A stretch of 64,000 nucleotides of DNA from an uncultured Sphingomonadaceae bacterium (lineage in GTDB: Bacteria > Pseudomonadota > Alphaproteobacteria > Sphingomonadales > Sphingomonadaceae): positions 31,358 to 95,357 of the forward strand of contig CAMLGC010000002.1 in the NCBI GenBank assembly GCA_946479505.1, read 5' to 3'. Shown here one piece after another: positions 63,067-64,000 of this stretch; position 1 is the stretch's first letter, and each line of letters starts with the position of its first letter. The notes under the pieces were generated by a model. That model was not told the origin of the DNA. It saw only the letters and a program-made list of their open reading frames with translations, and did no database searches. The position numbers and the translations under genes are program-made.

Positions 63067-64000
63067 ATGGAAGCGCCCTCCACGCAGCCGAGCTTCACGG
63101 TCGACGGCAACCGGCTGCGGCTGCTCGAAACCGGCCCGGAGCGGCTCGAAACGCTGATCGCCTTGATCGAGGGCGCGCGCCGATCGTTGCGCATCATCTA
63201 CTATATCTATTCGGACGACCGCTCGGGGCGCCGCGTGCGCGACGCGCTGCTCGCCGCCACGCACGGCGGGGTGACGGTGTCGCTGATGGTCGACGCCTTC
63301 GGGAGCGACGCTGCCGAGGACGATTTCTTCCGGCCGCTCGAAGACGCAGGCGCGCGCGTCTGCCGCTTCGAGCCGCGCTTCGGGCGGCGCTATCTGCTGC
63401 GCAACCACCAGAAGCTCGCGCTCGCCGATGCCGAGGACGATGCGTGTGCGATCGTCGGCGGGTTCAACATCGACGACAGCTATTTCGGCACCATCGCCGA
63501 GCATGCGTGGCGCGATTTGGGGCTGCTCGTCGAAGGTCCTGCGGCGACGCGGATGGCGTCCTATTTCGATTCGCTGTTCGCCTGGGTGAAGAAGCCGCAC
63601 GGCACGATCCGTGCGCTCCGCCGCGATCTCCACCGCTACAGCGAAGCCGACGGCGCGGTGCGCTGGCTGATCGGCGGCCCGACGCGGCGGCTTTCGGCCT
63701 GGGCGCGTACGCTGCGCCACGACCTGCGCGGGGCGTGCAGCGTCGATATCATCGCCGCCTATTTCTGCCCGACCCCCTCGATGCTCCGTCGCTTCGACCG
63801 CACCGGCAGGCGCCGGGGAAGCCGTGTGCGCCTCGTCACCGCGGCCAGATCGGACAATTCGGCGACGATCGCGGCGGCGCGCTTCACCTATGCCGGGCTG
63901 CTGCGCAAGCGCGTCGAAATCTACGAATATGCGCCGACCAAGCTCCACACCAAGCTCTACCTGATCGACCGGGCGGTCTATATCGGCTCCGCCAATTTCG
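63067..64000 (+). CDS. Phospholipase D-like protein, cardiolipin synthase type (3' partial)
   Basis: The visible 311 residues have two HKD-type active sites of the phospholipase D superfamily: NHQKLALADAEDD (H114, K116) and LHTKLYLIDRAVYIGSANF near the window end. No membrane helices are visible at the N-terminus, unlike many Cls enzymes. It probably makes cardiolipin or acts as a phosphatidyltransferase. The gene runs off the window. ATG 63067 is used; GTG 63007, with AAGGG upstream, is an in-frame alternative that adds 20 residues. Confidence 0.85.
   Translation, partial: MEAPSTQPSFTVDGNRLRLLETGPERLETLIALIEGARRSLRIIYYIYSDDRSGRRVRDALLAATHGGVTVSLMVDAFGSDAAEDDFFRPLEDAGARVCRFEPRFGRRYLLRNHQKLALADAEDDACAIVGGFNIDDSYFGTIAEHAWRDLGLLVEGPAATRMASYFDSLFAWVKKPHGTIRALRRDLHRYSEADGAVRWLIGGPTRRLSAWARTLRHDLRGACSVDIIAAYFCPTPSMLRRFDRTGRRRGSRVRLVTAARSDNSATIAAARFTYAGLLRKRVEIYEYAPTKLHTKLYLIDRAVYIGSANF

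Overview
The window is a GC-rich chromosomal segment whose gene content points to an alphaproteobacterium of the order Sphingomonadales (a Sphingomonas-like organism). The reasons are small GC-rich genes of sphingomonad type (a CC_3452-like exported protein, DUF2061, DUF2189 and DUF1176 proteins), a Coq7-type ubiquinone hydroxylase, class I PHA synthase with phasin, class I lysyl-tRNA synthetase, and at least four kinds of intergenic inverted repeat. This is inferred from gene families, not from a phylogeny. Almost all of the window is core or housekeeping sequence. I see no prophage, CRISPR array, insertion sequence or rRNA operon.

Layout. 1-2.2 kb: ergothioneine biosynthesis (egtB, cut by the window start, and egtD). 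2.2-10.1 kb: a DUF1176 lipoprotein, 3-hydroxybutyryl-CoA dehydrogenase, a CNT nucleoside transporter, a queuosine-precursor transporter, then argB, yggT, folD, marC and a DUF2189 gene. 10.1-16.9 kb: murA, a Crp/Fnr regulator, clpS, phasin and phaC, and an LL-DAP-type aminotransferase with a DUF2061 gene. 17-20.7 kb: an HxlR regulator divergent from a small exported protein, then the bifunctional (p)ppGpp enzyme Rsh and a membrane protein. 20.8-24.8 kb: a glycan-decoration cluster (GtrB-like transferase, methyltransferase, GtrA, large GT-C-like protein). 24.9-29.6 kb: a cystathionine gamma-synthase-family enzyme and the lgt-midA-GNAT-pgeF group. 29.6-33 kb: acyl-CoA synthetase, CitE-like lyase, PAP2 phosphatase. 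33.3-38.6 kb: tRNA-Lys, folK, a family 5 uracil-DNA glycosylase, polyprenyl diphosphate synthase, chorismate mutase, DedA, and UdgX overlapping a hemerythrin gene. 38.7-41.7 kb: two divergent POT peptide transporters. 41.7-49.3 kb: a long minus-strand run proA - antitoxin - toxin - nadD - rsfS - rlmH - envC - ctpA - dsbB - coq7. 49.3-57.2 kb: DUF3667 protein, HerA-like ATPase, SixA-like phosphatase, DinG-family helicase, Rieske/FAD oxidoreductase. 57.3-64 kb: two hypotheticals of lower GC, class I LysRS, nhaA, a histone-deacetylase-fold amidohydrolase, rpoZ, and a cardiolipin-synthase-like gene cut by the window end.

How the genes work together. Cell-envelope functions recur: murA, lgt, pgeF, envC, ctpA, dsbB, the Gtr cluster, DedA and the PLD protein. 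PHA metabolism is represented by phasin and phaC, possibly with hbd. Two different Fe-S uracil-DNA glycosylases and a DinG-type helicase serve DNA repair.

The most unusual sequence-level observations are these. A RelE/RHH toxin-antitoxin pair sits inside the proA-nadD operon, with its own operator-promoter and a probably leaderless GTG start. nadD appears to start with CTG, overlapping the toxin stop codon. The two operator half-sites recur upstream of the cystathionine gamma-synthase-family gene, ten bases closer together. UdgX is translationally coupled to a hemerythrin. A perfect 31-bp inverted repeat has a diverged relative 21 kb away. The single tRNA-Lys has two unpaired positions in its anticodon stem.
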